From Bacteroidales bacterium (GTDB lineage: Bacteria; Bacteroidota; Bacteroidia; Bacteroidales; UBA12170), in the NCBI GenBank assembly GCA_016744655.1, contig JADGDY010000003.1, positions 43,425 through 107,424 of the forward strand: a stretch of DNA of 64,000 nt. Direction: 5' to 3'. Positions within the stretch are counted from its first letter, which is position 1. Each line of letters opens with the position of its first letter. The notes beneath the pieces are model-generated. The model did not search any database. It saw nothing but the letters and a program-made list of their open reading frames with translations, and was not told where the DNA came from. Position numbers and translations under genes: made by a program. Positions 24,773 to 34,254 of the stretch are shown piece after piece.

Positions 24773-26326
24773 TTAAGGTATTTGATAAATATTAGCTTGA
24801 TTTCTATAACCAGCCTCATCCATAAACCAATCAGGGAAATTAACACCACCACTTTGAGCCCATGCTGTGAATTTTAAATATCCTGTATTAATCTTAGCTT
24901 TCTCGTTCATATATTCAAAACCATCTGGAATATTAATAGCCCAAGGTAAATTGTTTTCAGTAAGGAAATACCTACCTGTATTGGCATCACTATTATCATC
25001 ATAAACACCAAACAAATTACTGTCGAATAAATCTGTTGGCTCGTAACCTGCCAGATGAACCTCGTATCCTCTATCTTGCTTCATCACAATAAATGGATTG
25101 AAATTTCCAATATCTAGGACATCAAAAGATACTGAGTTGGGAACAAAGGTAATAGTGATAGTAACAGTTTCTGGACTCACATAATCAGAACCCGGTGTTG
25201 TATTAACTCCTATACCTGAACCTGGGTGACTCATGATATCAAATGCATCATCATATACAATAAAAGTGGCTTTTGACTGAGCTGATTCCACACCATTGGA
25301 AGCTATATTAAAAATAGTATTAGGTTTAAATACAGAACCTGTAACCGATGCTACATCATTTGGAGCAATACCAGGAAACTGAAAACCAAAAGCATTATGG
25401 AAAGATGCTCCAAAAGCTTTTACTGTAAAAACCGCTTCAACACTATTTACAAAATTATTATCTCCCTTATTGATCTCGTAATTATATTCCACTACTAAAT
25501 CGTTAAAATCATAATCTCCTTTTGCTGGATATAAGTCTTCATAAACCACAGTTCCTGCAAACGATTCTGGCTCTTCATCTTCAGTTTCACAAAGAGGTCC
25601 ACCATTAGAAGATTCACCAGAAACAATTAAGAAGTCCCCAAATTCCATTCCAGCTAGAATAGTAACAGAACAACTAGTGTGAATTTCTACATTCTCTGTT
25701 CCATTTACATATACTTTAATCTTAGCACCCATTTTATCTTTGTTATTAACACCAATAAAACTGAAAGCCTCAGTTACATTGCCTTCAAATATTACATAAT
25801 TATGATTTCCACCTTTTTTCTGAGTTACTTTTACCAATGGGTTAGATACTTCTCCGGTATATTCCATAGTCAACTGAGTGATTTGACCATCACATTCACC
25901 ACAAGCACCAAATTCAGAATTTCCACTTTTTTCTACGATATTGAAATCATGTGCTAGGGTTGTGCCATGAATATCAACAAAAGACTCTCTAATTCCGTTA
26001 CTTACTTTTAAAACCTCCATATAGGCTGGTACAGTAATTTTAGTAAGTAAGGATTTTTGTGTGGTATCAGAAGGATATCCCTTGAAATACATTTTGGTTC
26101 CATCTACTGAAGTTATCTTCGTTCTAGATAAATCTGTATTTTCTGGCAACAATAATTGAACATCTAATGTCTTAGTGGTTTTCCAATCGAAATCACTAGG
26201 AATATTAAGGGCTTCTAATTCTGTATCAGAAGTGATAATAGACTCTTCGGTTGTTGTTTTCAATTCTTTGGTACAAGAACTAAACAATGCAGCAATAACT
26301 AAAACTAATATTGAAAACTTTTTCAT
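24773..26326 (-). CDS. LruC-domain lipoprotein
   Basis: 517 residues. A lipoprotein signal (ALFSSC, cysteine at 18) is followed by a beta-rich region and, from about residue 255, the LruC domain. That domain opens with the calcium-site-like EDLYPAKGDYDFNDLVVEY and continues through FGFQFPG and PWAINIP. LruC proteins are surface or periplasmic and of unknown function; the name comes from a Leptospira leucine-rich/LruC antigen family. The gene is single and is not joined to the LytTR gene upstream, which is 334 bases away. Confidence 0.85.
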   Translation of the reverse strand: MKKFSILVLVIAALFSSCTKELKTTTEESIITSDTELEALNIPSDFDWKTTKTLDVQLLLPENTDLSRTKITSVDGTKMYFKGYPSDTTQKSLLTKITVPAYMEVLKVSNGIRESFVDIHGTTLAHDFNIVEKSGNSEFGACGECDGQITQLTMEYTGEVSNPLVKVTQKKGGNHNYVIFEGNVTEAFSFIGVNNKDKMGAKIKVYVNGTENVEIHTSCSVTILAGMEFGDFLIVSGESSNGGPLCETEDEEPESFAGTVVYEDLYPAKGDYDFNDLVVEYNYEINKGDNNFVNSVEAVFTVKAFGASFHNAFGFQFPGIAPNDVASVTGSVFKPNTIFNIASNGVESAQSKATFIVYDDAFDIMSHPGSGIGVNTTPGSDYVSPETVTITITFVPNSVSFDVLDIGNFNPFIVMKQDRGYEVHLAGYEPTDLFDSNLFGVYDDNSDANTGRYFLTENNLPWAINIPDGFEYMNEKAKINTGYLKFTAWAQSGGVNFPDWFMDEAGYRNQANIYQIP

Positions 26327-26660
26327 AATGATCTTTTAAATTCAATCATCACTTAACACAAGCCATGCCATAATTCACTATGCGCTCATTTCATGGTCCT
26401 TACAAAATAATAACTCACCAAAGATTCTCATTTTAAGACTACATTCTAGAAATGAAGGAAAATAAAAAACGAAACTTAAACAAATTGTAATTTAAAGGGA
26501 GCATTAAGCAATCTTTTAATTTTACAATAGCCTGTCTCGGTTTTTCAGGAGTTAATGCCGATAGCAATTTAAAGAAGCTTTAAGTGGAAGTGAACTATAA
26601 GGCTCATTCTAAAATCTAATCGGTATAACTATCATACCTATCGAAGGTATAATCCTGTTT
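26327..26660. other. 334-base gene-free stretch
   Basis: Lies between the LruC gene start and the LytTR gene stop, both on the minus strand. It should carry the LruC promoter, but no exact TAnnTTTG was found. A weak stem, ATACC 26634-26638 with GGTAT 26646-26650, lies just after the LytTR stop without a U-tract. Nothing else was seen. Confidence 0.4.
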
Positions 26661-27410
26661 TTATAATTCCTCAAATATCTTGAAAACATATTCACGTTTG
26701 CGGGAGCTTACTGGCACCGTACTTCCATCGGACATTAAAATATAGCCTCCATCGGATTTCTCGAAGCTTGAGATATAGTCCAAGTTGATAAGGTGAGATT
26801 GATGAGTTCTGATAAACCCAAATTCGCTTAGCATGACATCATAATCTTTCAGTCCTTTGCTCACCAATATTTTCTTTCCATCTCTAAGAAAAAACTCAGT
26901 GTATCCTTTGTCGGCTTCACAGCGAACAATATCATATACTTTAATGAGATGGATACTCTCAGCGGTTTTTAGGATTATCTTTTTATGCTCTGTTAGACTT
27001 TCTTTTATATGGGAAAGATAGGCATCAAATTTTAATTGAAAATCTTCTTTTTCGTGGGAAATAATGACTTGATTTACCGCTGCTATAAACTCCTGAGGAT
27101 TGATTGGTTTCATAAGATAATCGATAGCTGCAAATTTGAAAGCCTTAACTGCATATTCATTATAAGCAGTAATAAATATAAGATGAAAGTCGATTTCTCC
27201 GATCTCTTTTAATAAATCGAAGGCCGAACCATCCTCCAACTGAATATCAAGAAACACTAAGTCTGGTTTTAATTCTTGAATGGCTTTCTTAGCTGTTGAT
27301 ACACCAGCAGCTTGTCCAACTATTTCCACTTCTTTAAAACTCATATTACATAAATGCAAAATCGATTCTCTAGCATTCTTTTCATCATCTACGATTATTG
27401 CTTTTATCAT
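26661..27410 (-). CDS. LytTR-family response regulator
   Basis: 249 residues: receiver domain (1-120) with acidic pair in VDDEK, phosphoacceptor Asp in LVFLDIQLEDG, Thr in ITAYNEY and Lys in YLMKPI; then a LytTR DNA-binding domain (about 145-249) with FIRTHQSHLINLDYISSF and the closing VPVSSRKRE. Such regulators bind direct repeats upstream of target genes. The ATG overlaps the stop of the sensor kinase gene by 4 bases, so they form one two-component system. Confidence 0.94.
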   Translation of the reverse strand: MIKAIIVDDEKNARESILHLCNMSFKEVEIVGQAAGVSTAKKAIQELKPDLVFLDIQLEDGSAFDLLKEIGEIDFHLIFITAYNEYAVKAFKFAAIDYLMKPINPQEFIAAVNQVIISHEKEDFQLKFDAYLSHIKESLTEHKKIILKTAESIHLIKVYDIVRCEADKGYTEFFLRDGKKILVSKGLKDYDVMLSEFGFIRTHQSHLINLDYISSFEKSDGGYILMSDGSTVPVSSRKREYVFKIFEEL

Positions 27411-30400
27411 GACTCCTCCTTTTTAAGATTCATTGGTAATTTAATTTCTACTCTTGTTCCATGACCTCTATCATAAATATCGTTCATGTCTGATATTTCT
27501 ATTTGTATTTTAGATTTATGGACCTTATTCAAAACCGCAATCCTATCCTTTGTAATTTTTGTCGCCAATGATTTATATTTCTTTTTCTTTAGCTCTTTTT
27601 CTTTAATACTGGCATTTATCCCCATTCCATTATCCTGACAAATCATTGCTAATTTTCCATCAATACTTCTAAAACAAACCTTGATCAGCCCTTTATATTT
27701 CAATCCTTTAAACCCATGCTCTATACTATTTTCAATAAATGGCTGAGCCAACATTGGAGGAATGAAAATATTTTCTAAATCGAGATTCTCATCCTTTTCT
27801 ATTTCAAAATCGAATTTGTCACCAAAACGCAAAACCTGTAAATCGAGGTATTGATTTAGTGTTTTTATCTCGGTTTGCAGAGTTATTAAATCTTGTCGGG
27901 AATTGTTCAATATCATCCTCACCAAATCACTAAAGTTGGATAAATATGTTGCAGCCACTATGGGTTCGTTTTTAAAGATGAAATTCTGAATGGCACCAAG
28001 ACTATTAAATATAAAATGGGGATTCATTTGTGAACGTAAAAATCTTTGCTCTAATGAAGCTGCTTTATTTTGTAATTTTAGTTCTCTAATTCTATAAAGC
28101 ACTATCATTACAATGATAAAAATTAGGAATAATGAAATAAGCACATAAAACCACCACTGCTGATAAAAGCGAGGAAGAATAAGTACGGTAATACTTTTAC
28201 CGAATTCGTTCCATACTCTATTATTATTGGAGCCTTTTAGCATAAAGACGTATTCTCCTGGTTCTAAATTAGAATAAGAAATGGCTCGATTTTTTGAGTT
28301 GGTCTGAATCCAATTTTGATCAACTCCTTCTAGTTTGTACTGATATTTATTGTCTGATGGGCTATTATAATCTAGAGCGGCAAAACGGAAAGAAATATGA
28401 TTTTCTTTGGGGTTAATAATTACCGTATCAAGTTCGCTTAAGTCGCGAAACACCTGATTGTCTTGAATCCTAAACTCGGTAATCACCACTGGGGGAATAT
28501 AATTATTGGCATGTAAACTATCAGGATGAAAAACTACAAATCCATTATCGATTCCAAAGGTTATTCTACCATCATTTAGCTTGATTATAGCAGATGTTGG
28601 TTCTCCATAAGGTAAACCATCTGCCGATGTATAATTTCTAAAACTTTGTTCTGGAATAGAGAAACTAGACAATCCTTTATCTGTGGTCATCCAAAGTTTT
28701 CCATCATCATCTTCTGCCATTCCTTTTACCTTATTCGAGGCCAAACCATGTTCTGTGGTATAATGTAAAAACCCATCAATTGAATCTGAGTAGAGATTCA
28801 ACCCTCTCGAACCACTCCAACTTCTACCTTTACTATCTTTAAAAATAAAATCGACAGAATTACCCCAATAAGCATCCTCCTCAAATTCGTTTGAATTATA
28901 ATTCTTTATTTTATTGGTTTCTGAATTCCATTTGGCCATTCCTGTGGAAGTAGTTCCAAGCCAATATTCTTTGTTTTTTGCTTTTGAAATGGAGGTGAGT
29001 AGGTGTACTGGATAATTCATAAAAGAATTCTCTTTCTCTCGGGTAAAATATGCAGTCCCATTTCTTTCATTATAATTGATATAGCCTTTATTACTCGCTA
29101 CAAAAATCGAATTACCATTTCTTTTTAATGCATGAAACTTTAGGCTTTTCAAATCAGTATTTGGTCTGGTTTTATTAAGAAGCTCCTGTGCTATGATCTT
29201 CCCAGAATTTTGAACCTGAGCATTCCAAAGCATGTGATCACTCAAGTAAATAATTCTATCCTCTTCCCAGATGAATCCTTTAATATTATTTCCCAATTCA
29301 ACTTTATCTTCGGAATTTCCTTTCACTATGATTTCACTACCAACTGCAAAAACAACTTTGTCTTCTTCAATATTCTGAAGATCCACAATTGCATGATTGT
29401 ATTTAGAGGAGTCTATTATTTGAAATTTTCTATTAAACTGATACAGGTTGGCACCTTTCGAAATCCATAGTCTATTCGGACTAACTAGTATTTGAGCTTT
29501 TGGAGCTTCTTGAGTTTTAAAATTTTCTATTCTCCACTCTTGACTAGTCAGATTTAGGATGGCTAATGAATTCTGTAAAAGAAAAAGAACTTCATCCTTT
29601 GATTTAGCCATTGATAATATAACCTGATCTTTTATCACATCAGGAAAGTCAGAATGAAACTTGAGCAGTTCTTTATCATATGCAAAAAGACCTGTTCTAT
29701 TGGCAAAATATACTTGATCTTTGGTTATCAAAACCTGATTAATGGTATCAAAATAAGGCACATTCATATTGATATAATTATAGGCCTGCATTTTTTGCAG
29801 ATCCCTATAATTTGGTCTGTCATCAGGAAATAAGTTCTTTAGGTGAACCATTTCTCTTTTCCCAATCACTAAGACATCTAACTGGCCATTTACACCACCA
29901 AACCACACCAATGAATCTAAATCAATAGTTATTGTACTTACATACCTTTCATTGGGAGATACAATCATTTTTGCACCTATATTGTGTATTTCACTATTCT
30001 TTTCTTTTATTTCATACAAACCATAGCCACCCCACACCGCCAAAAGCATATTTCCATTTCCTTCTTCAATAATTTGATGATACCAATCAACATAAGTATT
30101 TGTTTTGTTAATGGTAAAGGGTTTCAGAGTATTTCTCCCAATATCTAATTTATCTATTCCTAAACCTGCCCACTGGGAAATCCAGAGGTTTTCAGATTTA
30201 TCTAAATACAAATGACTGATTTTATTGGAAAGCAATGACTGAGCAGTATGATCTCGTTTATATTCTCCAATTACACCTTTCTTAAAATCAAAGGCATTTA
30301 GTCCTTCATTATTTGTACCAACCCACAACACTCCATTTTCTTCCTCGGCCAGTGCAGTCACTTTTCTACCTGATATACTTCTCTTCTCATCTGGAATATG

Positions 30401-31453
30401 AAAATGGTGAGTGAAATTATGTTTTTTAGGACTATACAAATTCAATCCATTATTAGTAGCCACCCACACCACACCCGACATATCCTCCATTATCTTATTC
30501 ACGTGATTATTACTCAAGGCATTGGGATTATTCACATCGGCCGATACATGAGTATATTCCTCTTTTTCAGGATCATACTTTACAATTCCATTTCCTTTCC
30601 CGAACCATAAAACCTTATTTCTGTCTTCATAAATATGATATGTAGAGCCACCCATCAGATGATCAAACTCATTCAGTTCCCGATCGAATTTATAAACACC
30701 ATCCAATCCACAAACCCAAAACTGATCTCTAGAATCAAGAAAATAAAAGGATACATCGTTCGATCTTTTTTTATATTTCCCACCAGACTCTTTAGAATGA
30801 AAGATTTTAAATTCTTCAGTATTGATATTGAAACGATGAACATTCAAACCCCTTCCTCCTACCCATAATATGGAGTCATTTTCCTTAAACAAAGTATGGT
30901 AATGATAGTATTCTTGATAGATTTTCCTATGCTTATAATGCTTCATTTGATTAGATCTAATGCTGAATTTATGCAGGTGTCCTTCTACAGTTTCAATCCA
31001 TAAAATTCCTTTTTCATCTGCTAAAATCTTTCTGATATGATTATTCTGCAACCCTTTATGACTGTTTTGATCACTGAAATAATGAATAAAAACATCCTTT
31101 GTTCTATCATATTTATTTAATCCAAAAGCTGTACCTATCCATAAATCACCATATATATCTTCTGTGATAGAGGTAATAAAATTTGATGATATTGATGTGC
31201 TATCAGTTGGGATATTTTTAAAAACGAGAAACTCATAACCATCATATCTATTTAACCCATCTGCTGTTGCAACCCAAATAAACCCATATCGATCCTGAAT
31301 TATATCGAGAATTTCATTGTCCGAAAGTCCATCTTTAGTAGTGAGTTTATCAAATTTTGTTTGGAAATCCTCACGCAACTCTCCCATCTGAGCTTGTGAG
31401 TTCAACAGGCTGAAACAGATAAAAAAAAGGAAAAAGGAAATTCTAAATACCAT
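27407..31453 (-). CDS. Propeller-type sensor kinase (LytS-like histidine kinase)
   Basis: About 1348 residues from the start chosen here: a signal peptide (MVFRISFFLFFICFSLLNSQAQ), two periplasmic beta-propellers built of reg_prop repeats (recurring GLIWIGT-like units such as GFIWVATADGLNRYDG and GVLWVGTNNEGLNAFD), a Y_Y_Y Ig-like domain (KYQYKLEGVDQNWIQT), one membrane helix (WWFYVLISLFLIFIIVMIVL), and a LytS-type kinase with the phospho-His in NPHFIFNSL (codon at 28016-28018) and an ATPase with ENSIEHGFKG and DNGMGI. In-frame ATGs at 31546 and 31489 would add 31 or 12 residues. Unlike SusR-type hybrids, the regulator is a separate gene. Ligand unknown. Confidence 0.9.
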   Translation of the reverse strand: MVFRISFFLFFICFSLLNSQAQMGELREDFQTKFDKLTTKDGLSDNEILDIIQDRYGFIWVATADGLNRYDGYEFLVFKNIPTDSTSISSNFITSITEDIYGDLWIGTAFGLNKYDRTKDVFIHYFSDQNSHKGLQNNHIRKILADEKGILWIETVEGHLHKFSIRSNQMKHYKHRKIYQEYYHYHTLFKENDSILWVGGRGLNVHRFNINTEEFKIFHSKESGGKYKKRSNDVSFYFLDSRDQFWVCGLDGVYKFDRELNEFDHLMGGSTYHIYEDRNKVLWFGKGNGIVKYDPEKEEYTHVSADVNNPNALSNNHVNKIMEDMSGVVWVATNNGLNLYSPKKHNFTHHFHIPDEKRSISGRKVTALAEEENGVLWVGTNNEGLNAFDFKKGVIGEYKRDHTAQSLLSNKISHLYLDKSENLWISQWAGLGIDKLDIGRNTLKPFTINKTNTYVDWYHQIIEEGNGNMLLAVWGGYGLYEIKEKNSEIHNIGAKMIVSPNERYVSTITIDLDSLVWFGGVNGQLDVLVIGKREMVHLKNLFPDDRPNYRDLQKMQAYNYINMNVPYFDTINQVLITKDQVYFANRTGLFAYDKELLKFHSDFPDVIKDQVILSMAKSKDEVLFLLQNSLAILNLTSQEWRIENFKTQEAPKAQILVSPNRLWISKGANLYQFNRKFQIIDSSKYNHAIVDLQNIEEDKVVFAVGSEIIVKGNSEDKVELGNNIKGFIWEEDRIIYLSDHMLWNAQVQNSGKIIAQELLNKTRPNTDLKSLKFHALKRNGNSIFVASNKGYINYNERNGTAYFTREKENSFMNYPVHLLTSISKAKNKEYWLGTTSTGMAKWNSETNKIKNYNSNEFEEDAYWGNSVDFIFKDSKGRSWSGSRGLNLYSDSIDGFLHYTTEHGLASNKVKGMAEDDDGKLWMTTDKGLSSFSIPEQSFRNYTSADGLPYGEPTSAIIKLNDGRITFGIDNGFVVFHPDSLHANNYIPPVVITEFRIQDNQVFRDLSELDTVIINPKENHISFRFAALDYNSPSDNKYQYKLEGVDQNWIQTNSKNRAISYSNLEPGEYVFMLKGSNNNRVWNEFGKSITVLILPRFYQQWWFYVLISLFLIFIIVMIVLYRIRELKLQNKAASLEQRFLRSQMNPHFIFNSLGAIQNFIFKNEPIVAATYLSNFSDLVRMILNNSRQDLITLQTEIKTLNQYLDLQVLRFGDKFDFEIEKDENLDLENIFIPPMLAQPFIENSIEHGFKGLKYKGLIKVCFRSIDGKLAMICQDNGMGINASIKEKELKKKKYKSLATKITKDRIAVLNKVHKSKIQIEISDMNDIYDRGHGTRVEIKLPMNLKKEES

Positions 31454-31568
31454 TGATTTCACTAATTGAATAAATTTGATACTAAACATGGATACGATAA
31501 TAAGGTAAAAATAATGAAAACCTTTAAATATCGTATTCTTTGTCATTAATTAATAGAATTTAGATGCA

Positions 31569-33389
31569 TTAAAAAGCTGGATATTCAACAATCATGGTCG
31601 CTTTATGTTGGCATGGAGGATTCTGACTATTGGATTTAGTAAAATCCGAATTTAATATCATCATTTTTGCATAGCTACCATCATTTAATTTCACAATTAC
31701 TACTTTATTCTTTGGCATTACATCGCAATCAGTATATGATTTCCCATCACTGAGAAAATTACCTGAAGGCATCGTGTTAATAGCATCCATTTGAGTATGA
31801 TTAGTCACCAACCAATTGCCACAAACACCTACATCTTCGGTACACCATGGCTCAACCATGATGTCAGTATTTTTATGATCGCCATGGATTTTTCCAGTCT
31901 TAAAACTATAACAACTCTGCGAACCTGCACTTATAAGAACAATCTTCTTTGCGCCAGATTTAAAAGAACCAGACGACTGACTCGAAGACGATCCTCCAGC
32001 AGCCTTTCCCCATGCACTATTTGTTGAACTTGTAGCCGAAGAAGGACCTGGAATAACATCGAATCTAATCTCGATTTCAAACTTTCCATCTAAATAATAC
32101 TCCACCCAGTATTGACCTTCTGGCCATCCTGCATCAGGTTTACTTAAACTAAAATTAGATTCTCCACCATTTTGATTTGGGAAATCATAGGTGCTGGATA
32201 TAATTGTTATCTTATCACTTGAGCCGGGTGCGTAATAATGCCAATTTACCTTTAATTGGTGTCCGTTGCCATTGCCATCCCATTCATAAACAGATATCAC
32301 TTGTGGTGTGTTTTTATAAAACTTCTTAGAGGAGGCTATTAAATTCACCTTTGAGCCAGTTTGAAGTTCTTCTCCTAACTTAAAAGAACTATGGTTTAGG
32401 CTGAGTTGAGTAGATGAATTAGACTTTTGTGGGTTTACTTTTTTTCCTTTACTCCCACCATTTGTTGACGATTTCCCTTTACTCCCTGGAGGAACAATAA
32501 CAATACCTGCACCACCTTTGCTAGCTGGCTTTTCTACTTCAAAATCAATTCGTTTCTGCTTCTTCCCTTGAAAATCAATTTGCACATAATAATTTCCTGC
32601 TTTGAATCCTCCAGAAGGCCTCATGACATTGGCATAACCATACCCTTTTTTGTCGGCAGGTAAAGTATAAGACTGTCCGGCTCCATTTATTTCTTGACCA
32701 TTATAATACCATTTCACTGTCATGGTTTTTTTTGCGGCATTTCCTTCCCAATCCCAAATTACAAATATCTTCTCCTGAGAGGATTGAAATAGTTTTGTTT
32801 CATTTTGTGGAAGAAAATCATAGTTTGAAGTCAAACTTTTTCCCAATTTCATATTGGTAATTTTAAAAGTTGTTGGAATTACAATTACTGTAGGCTTTGA
32901 ATTTGCTGAAATAGTAGTAAATGTATTTAATACCTCATCTCCAATTCCACTATATTGATTGTATAATCGAGTTTCTATCATTGTCCACAGAACATATCCG
33001 ATGCCATTCTTAACAGCATAAAACGTACCAAGTGCAACTTCTAAGCCATCAATATTCATGTTGTATCCTGCAAATTTCCCAGGAATATTGTTTAAGGTAT
33101 AGTTTTCAAACGCTACTCTATTGGAATTTGGCAGGTATTGGCTTTGAAAATACTCAGCTATTGCATCTGGAGTCACATTAGCATCAGCTTTAAATGCTCT
33201 AACCTCTAGAAAAATGTTATTACTAGGATGAACAAAGTCATAAATCTTGTCTGTTCCTTCTGTCTTTGTTTCTCTAGACCAATCTAAAGGAACATTTATT
33301 TTGAATTTATAATCTTTATCAGTCACCCATTGAGCTGATAACAAACTTGATATAAAAATAAACAATAATATTACGACTGCCTTTTTCAT
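31569..33389 (-). CDS. Secreted multidomain protein with two copies of an Ig-like domain
   Basis: 606 residues with a signal peptide (cut near residue 19). Residues 20-160 resemble the PsbP/DUF1795 fold (VPLDWSRE..., FYAVKNGIGYVLWTMIE). Two similar beta-sandwich units follow, about 173-287 and 329-446, sharing a 'kP..GW..G.Y.V....DG.......FdV' ending. They are joined by Ser/Gly/Lys-rich linkers (288-328, 447-480). A C-terminal domain (480-606) has six cysteines (CYSF, WCTEDVGVCG, DCDVM, PCQH). The gene is 22-115 bases before the sensor kinase on the same strand, depending on the start used there. I do not recognise a function; surface or periplasmic binding is plausible. Confidence 0.7.
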   Translation of the reverse strand: MKKAVVILLFIFISSLLSAQWVTDKDYKFKINVPLDWSRETKTEGTDKIYDFVHPSNNIFLEVRAFKADANVTPDAIAEYFQSQYLPNSNRVAFENYTLNNIPGKFAGYNMNIDGLEVALGTFYAVKNGIGYVLWTMIETRLYNQYSGIGDEVLNTFTTISANSKPTVIVIPTTFKITNMKLGKSLTSNYDFLPQNETKLFQSSQEKIFVIWDWEGNAAKKTMTVKWYYNGQEINGAGQSYTLPADKKGYGYANVMRPSGGFKAGNYYVQIDFQGKKQKRIDFEVEKPASKGGAGIVIVPPGSKGKSSTNGGSKGKKVNPQKSNSSTQLSLNHSSFKLGEELQTGSKVNLIASSKKFYKNTPQVISVYEWDGNGNGHQLKVNWHYYAPGSSDKITIISSTYDFPNQNGGESNFSLSKPDAGWPEGQYWVEYYLDGKFEIEIRFDVIPGPSSATSSTNSAWGKAAGGSSSSQSSGSFKSGAKKIVLISAGSQSCYSFKTGKIHGDHKNTDIMVEPWCTEDVGVCGNWLVTNHTQMDAINTMPSGNFLSDGKSYTDCDVMPKNKVVIVKLNDGSYAKMMILNSDFTKSNSQNPPCQHKATMIVEYPAF

Positions 33390-33716
33390 AGTTTTGAGTT
33401 TAAAATTCTCATTAAAGTTATAATAATGTCATTTTTAAAACCTCAATAATACTTATCTGCTTCAATTAGTCTGATAATTGATTCTTAATTTCCTATATCT
33501 GTTTTTCCAATAATAGAGAGATATAAATGATGATAGAAATGCAAATCTTGTACATTATAATCGTTTATTTATTCATCTGATACGTTTCTCAGTTCATTGT
33601 TATCAAATATGTATCTCAAGTCTAAATTTATATTTTGATGTTGTACTTTCGATGTAGGTATTCATTGAATAATCATCAATTCTGTAACTACCTAGTCTGT
33701 TTACAAATAATGTGCT
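33390..33716. other. 327-base divergent intergenic region
   Basis: Lies between two divergent genes that share a domain, so both promoters must be here. No exact TAnnTTTG was found on either strand; TACTTTCG at about 33643 is close for the plus strand. A small stem, CAATTA with TAATTG, is near 33463-33480. Confidence 0.35.
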
Positions 33717-34136
33717 ATGAAAAAGTTTTTTAAATATTTATTTCTAATCATTGTAATTATTATTGCTTTATCCTTCTTTTTTGACCTGAATACGGCACAT
33801 ATTGATGAAGCTCAAGTGTGTGATCAAATTAGCGAGAATATTTGCCAAGTTGACAAACCAATATTTGAAACCAATACCCCACAAATATTTGTTAGCTGTG
33901 AATTAAAAAACCCTCCTGGTGAAACACAAGTTAAATTTTCTTGGTGCTTTTTAGAAAATGGAAGAACAAAGGTAGATGCCGTTGTTTTGAATAATGGCGA
34001 TGAGATTGGGAATATAGACATGTATTCATCTCTAAATAAACCAAACAACGGATGGCCCATAGGAGATTATGAAGTAGTTATTAAGATTTTAGACACGGAA
34101 AAAGAGCCTCTTGTTAAGGCTTTTTATGTAAGATAA
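33717..34136 (+). CDS. Membrane-anchored single-domain relative of the divergent secreted protein
   Basis: 139 residues: one N-terminal membrane helix (FKYLFLIIVIIIALSFFF) and a periplasmic domain of about 105 residues. The domain ends in NKPNNGWPIGDYEVVIKILD...FYV, which matches the repeated units of the 606-residue protein on the other strand (KPDAGWPEGQYWVEYYLDG...FDV). There are three cysteines (CDQI, CQVD, VSCEL) plus one in FSWCFLENG. The shared domain suggests that the pair descend from one another and may act together. No function recognised. Confidence 0.68.
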   Translation: MKKFFKYLFLIIVIIIALSFFFDLNTAHIDEAQVCDQISENICQVDKPIFETNTPQIFVSCELKNPPGETQVKFSWCFLENGRTKVDAVVLNNGDEIGNIDMYSSLNKPNNGWPIGDYEVVIKILDTEKEPLVKAFYVR

Positions 34137-34188
34137 GCCCCAACGCAGTACAATCGATAAGGATTGCTTGGGAATGTGAAGATGAGGA

Positions 34189-34221
34189 AAACCCGGAATA
34201 TTTATTTCGGGTTTATTTTTT
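34189..34221 (+). terminator. Terminator of the single-domain membrane gene
   Basis: AAACCCG (34189-34195) pairs with CGGGTTT (34208-34214) across a 12-base loop, followed by a T-rich tract. Confidence 0.7.
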
Positions 34222-34229
34222 TATTTTTG
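34222..34229 (+). promoter_or_regulatory. -7 promoter element of the serine hydrolase gene
   Basis: TATTTTTG matches TAnnTTTG and lies 26 bases before the ATG, directly after the preceding terminator. Confidence 0.4.
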
Positions 34230-34254
34230 AAGCAAATTAAAATAAACCCTTATC

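Noticed and set aside
27407..31453. Calling the propeller kinase a SusR-type hybrid two-component regulator
   Set aside because: The protein ends after the kinase ATPase; the response regulator is a separate LytTR gene and no AraC domain is present.
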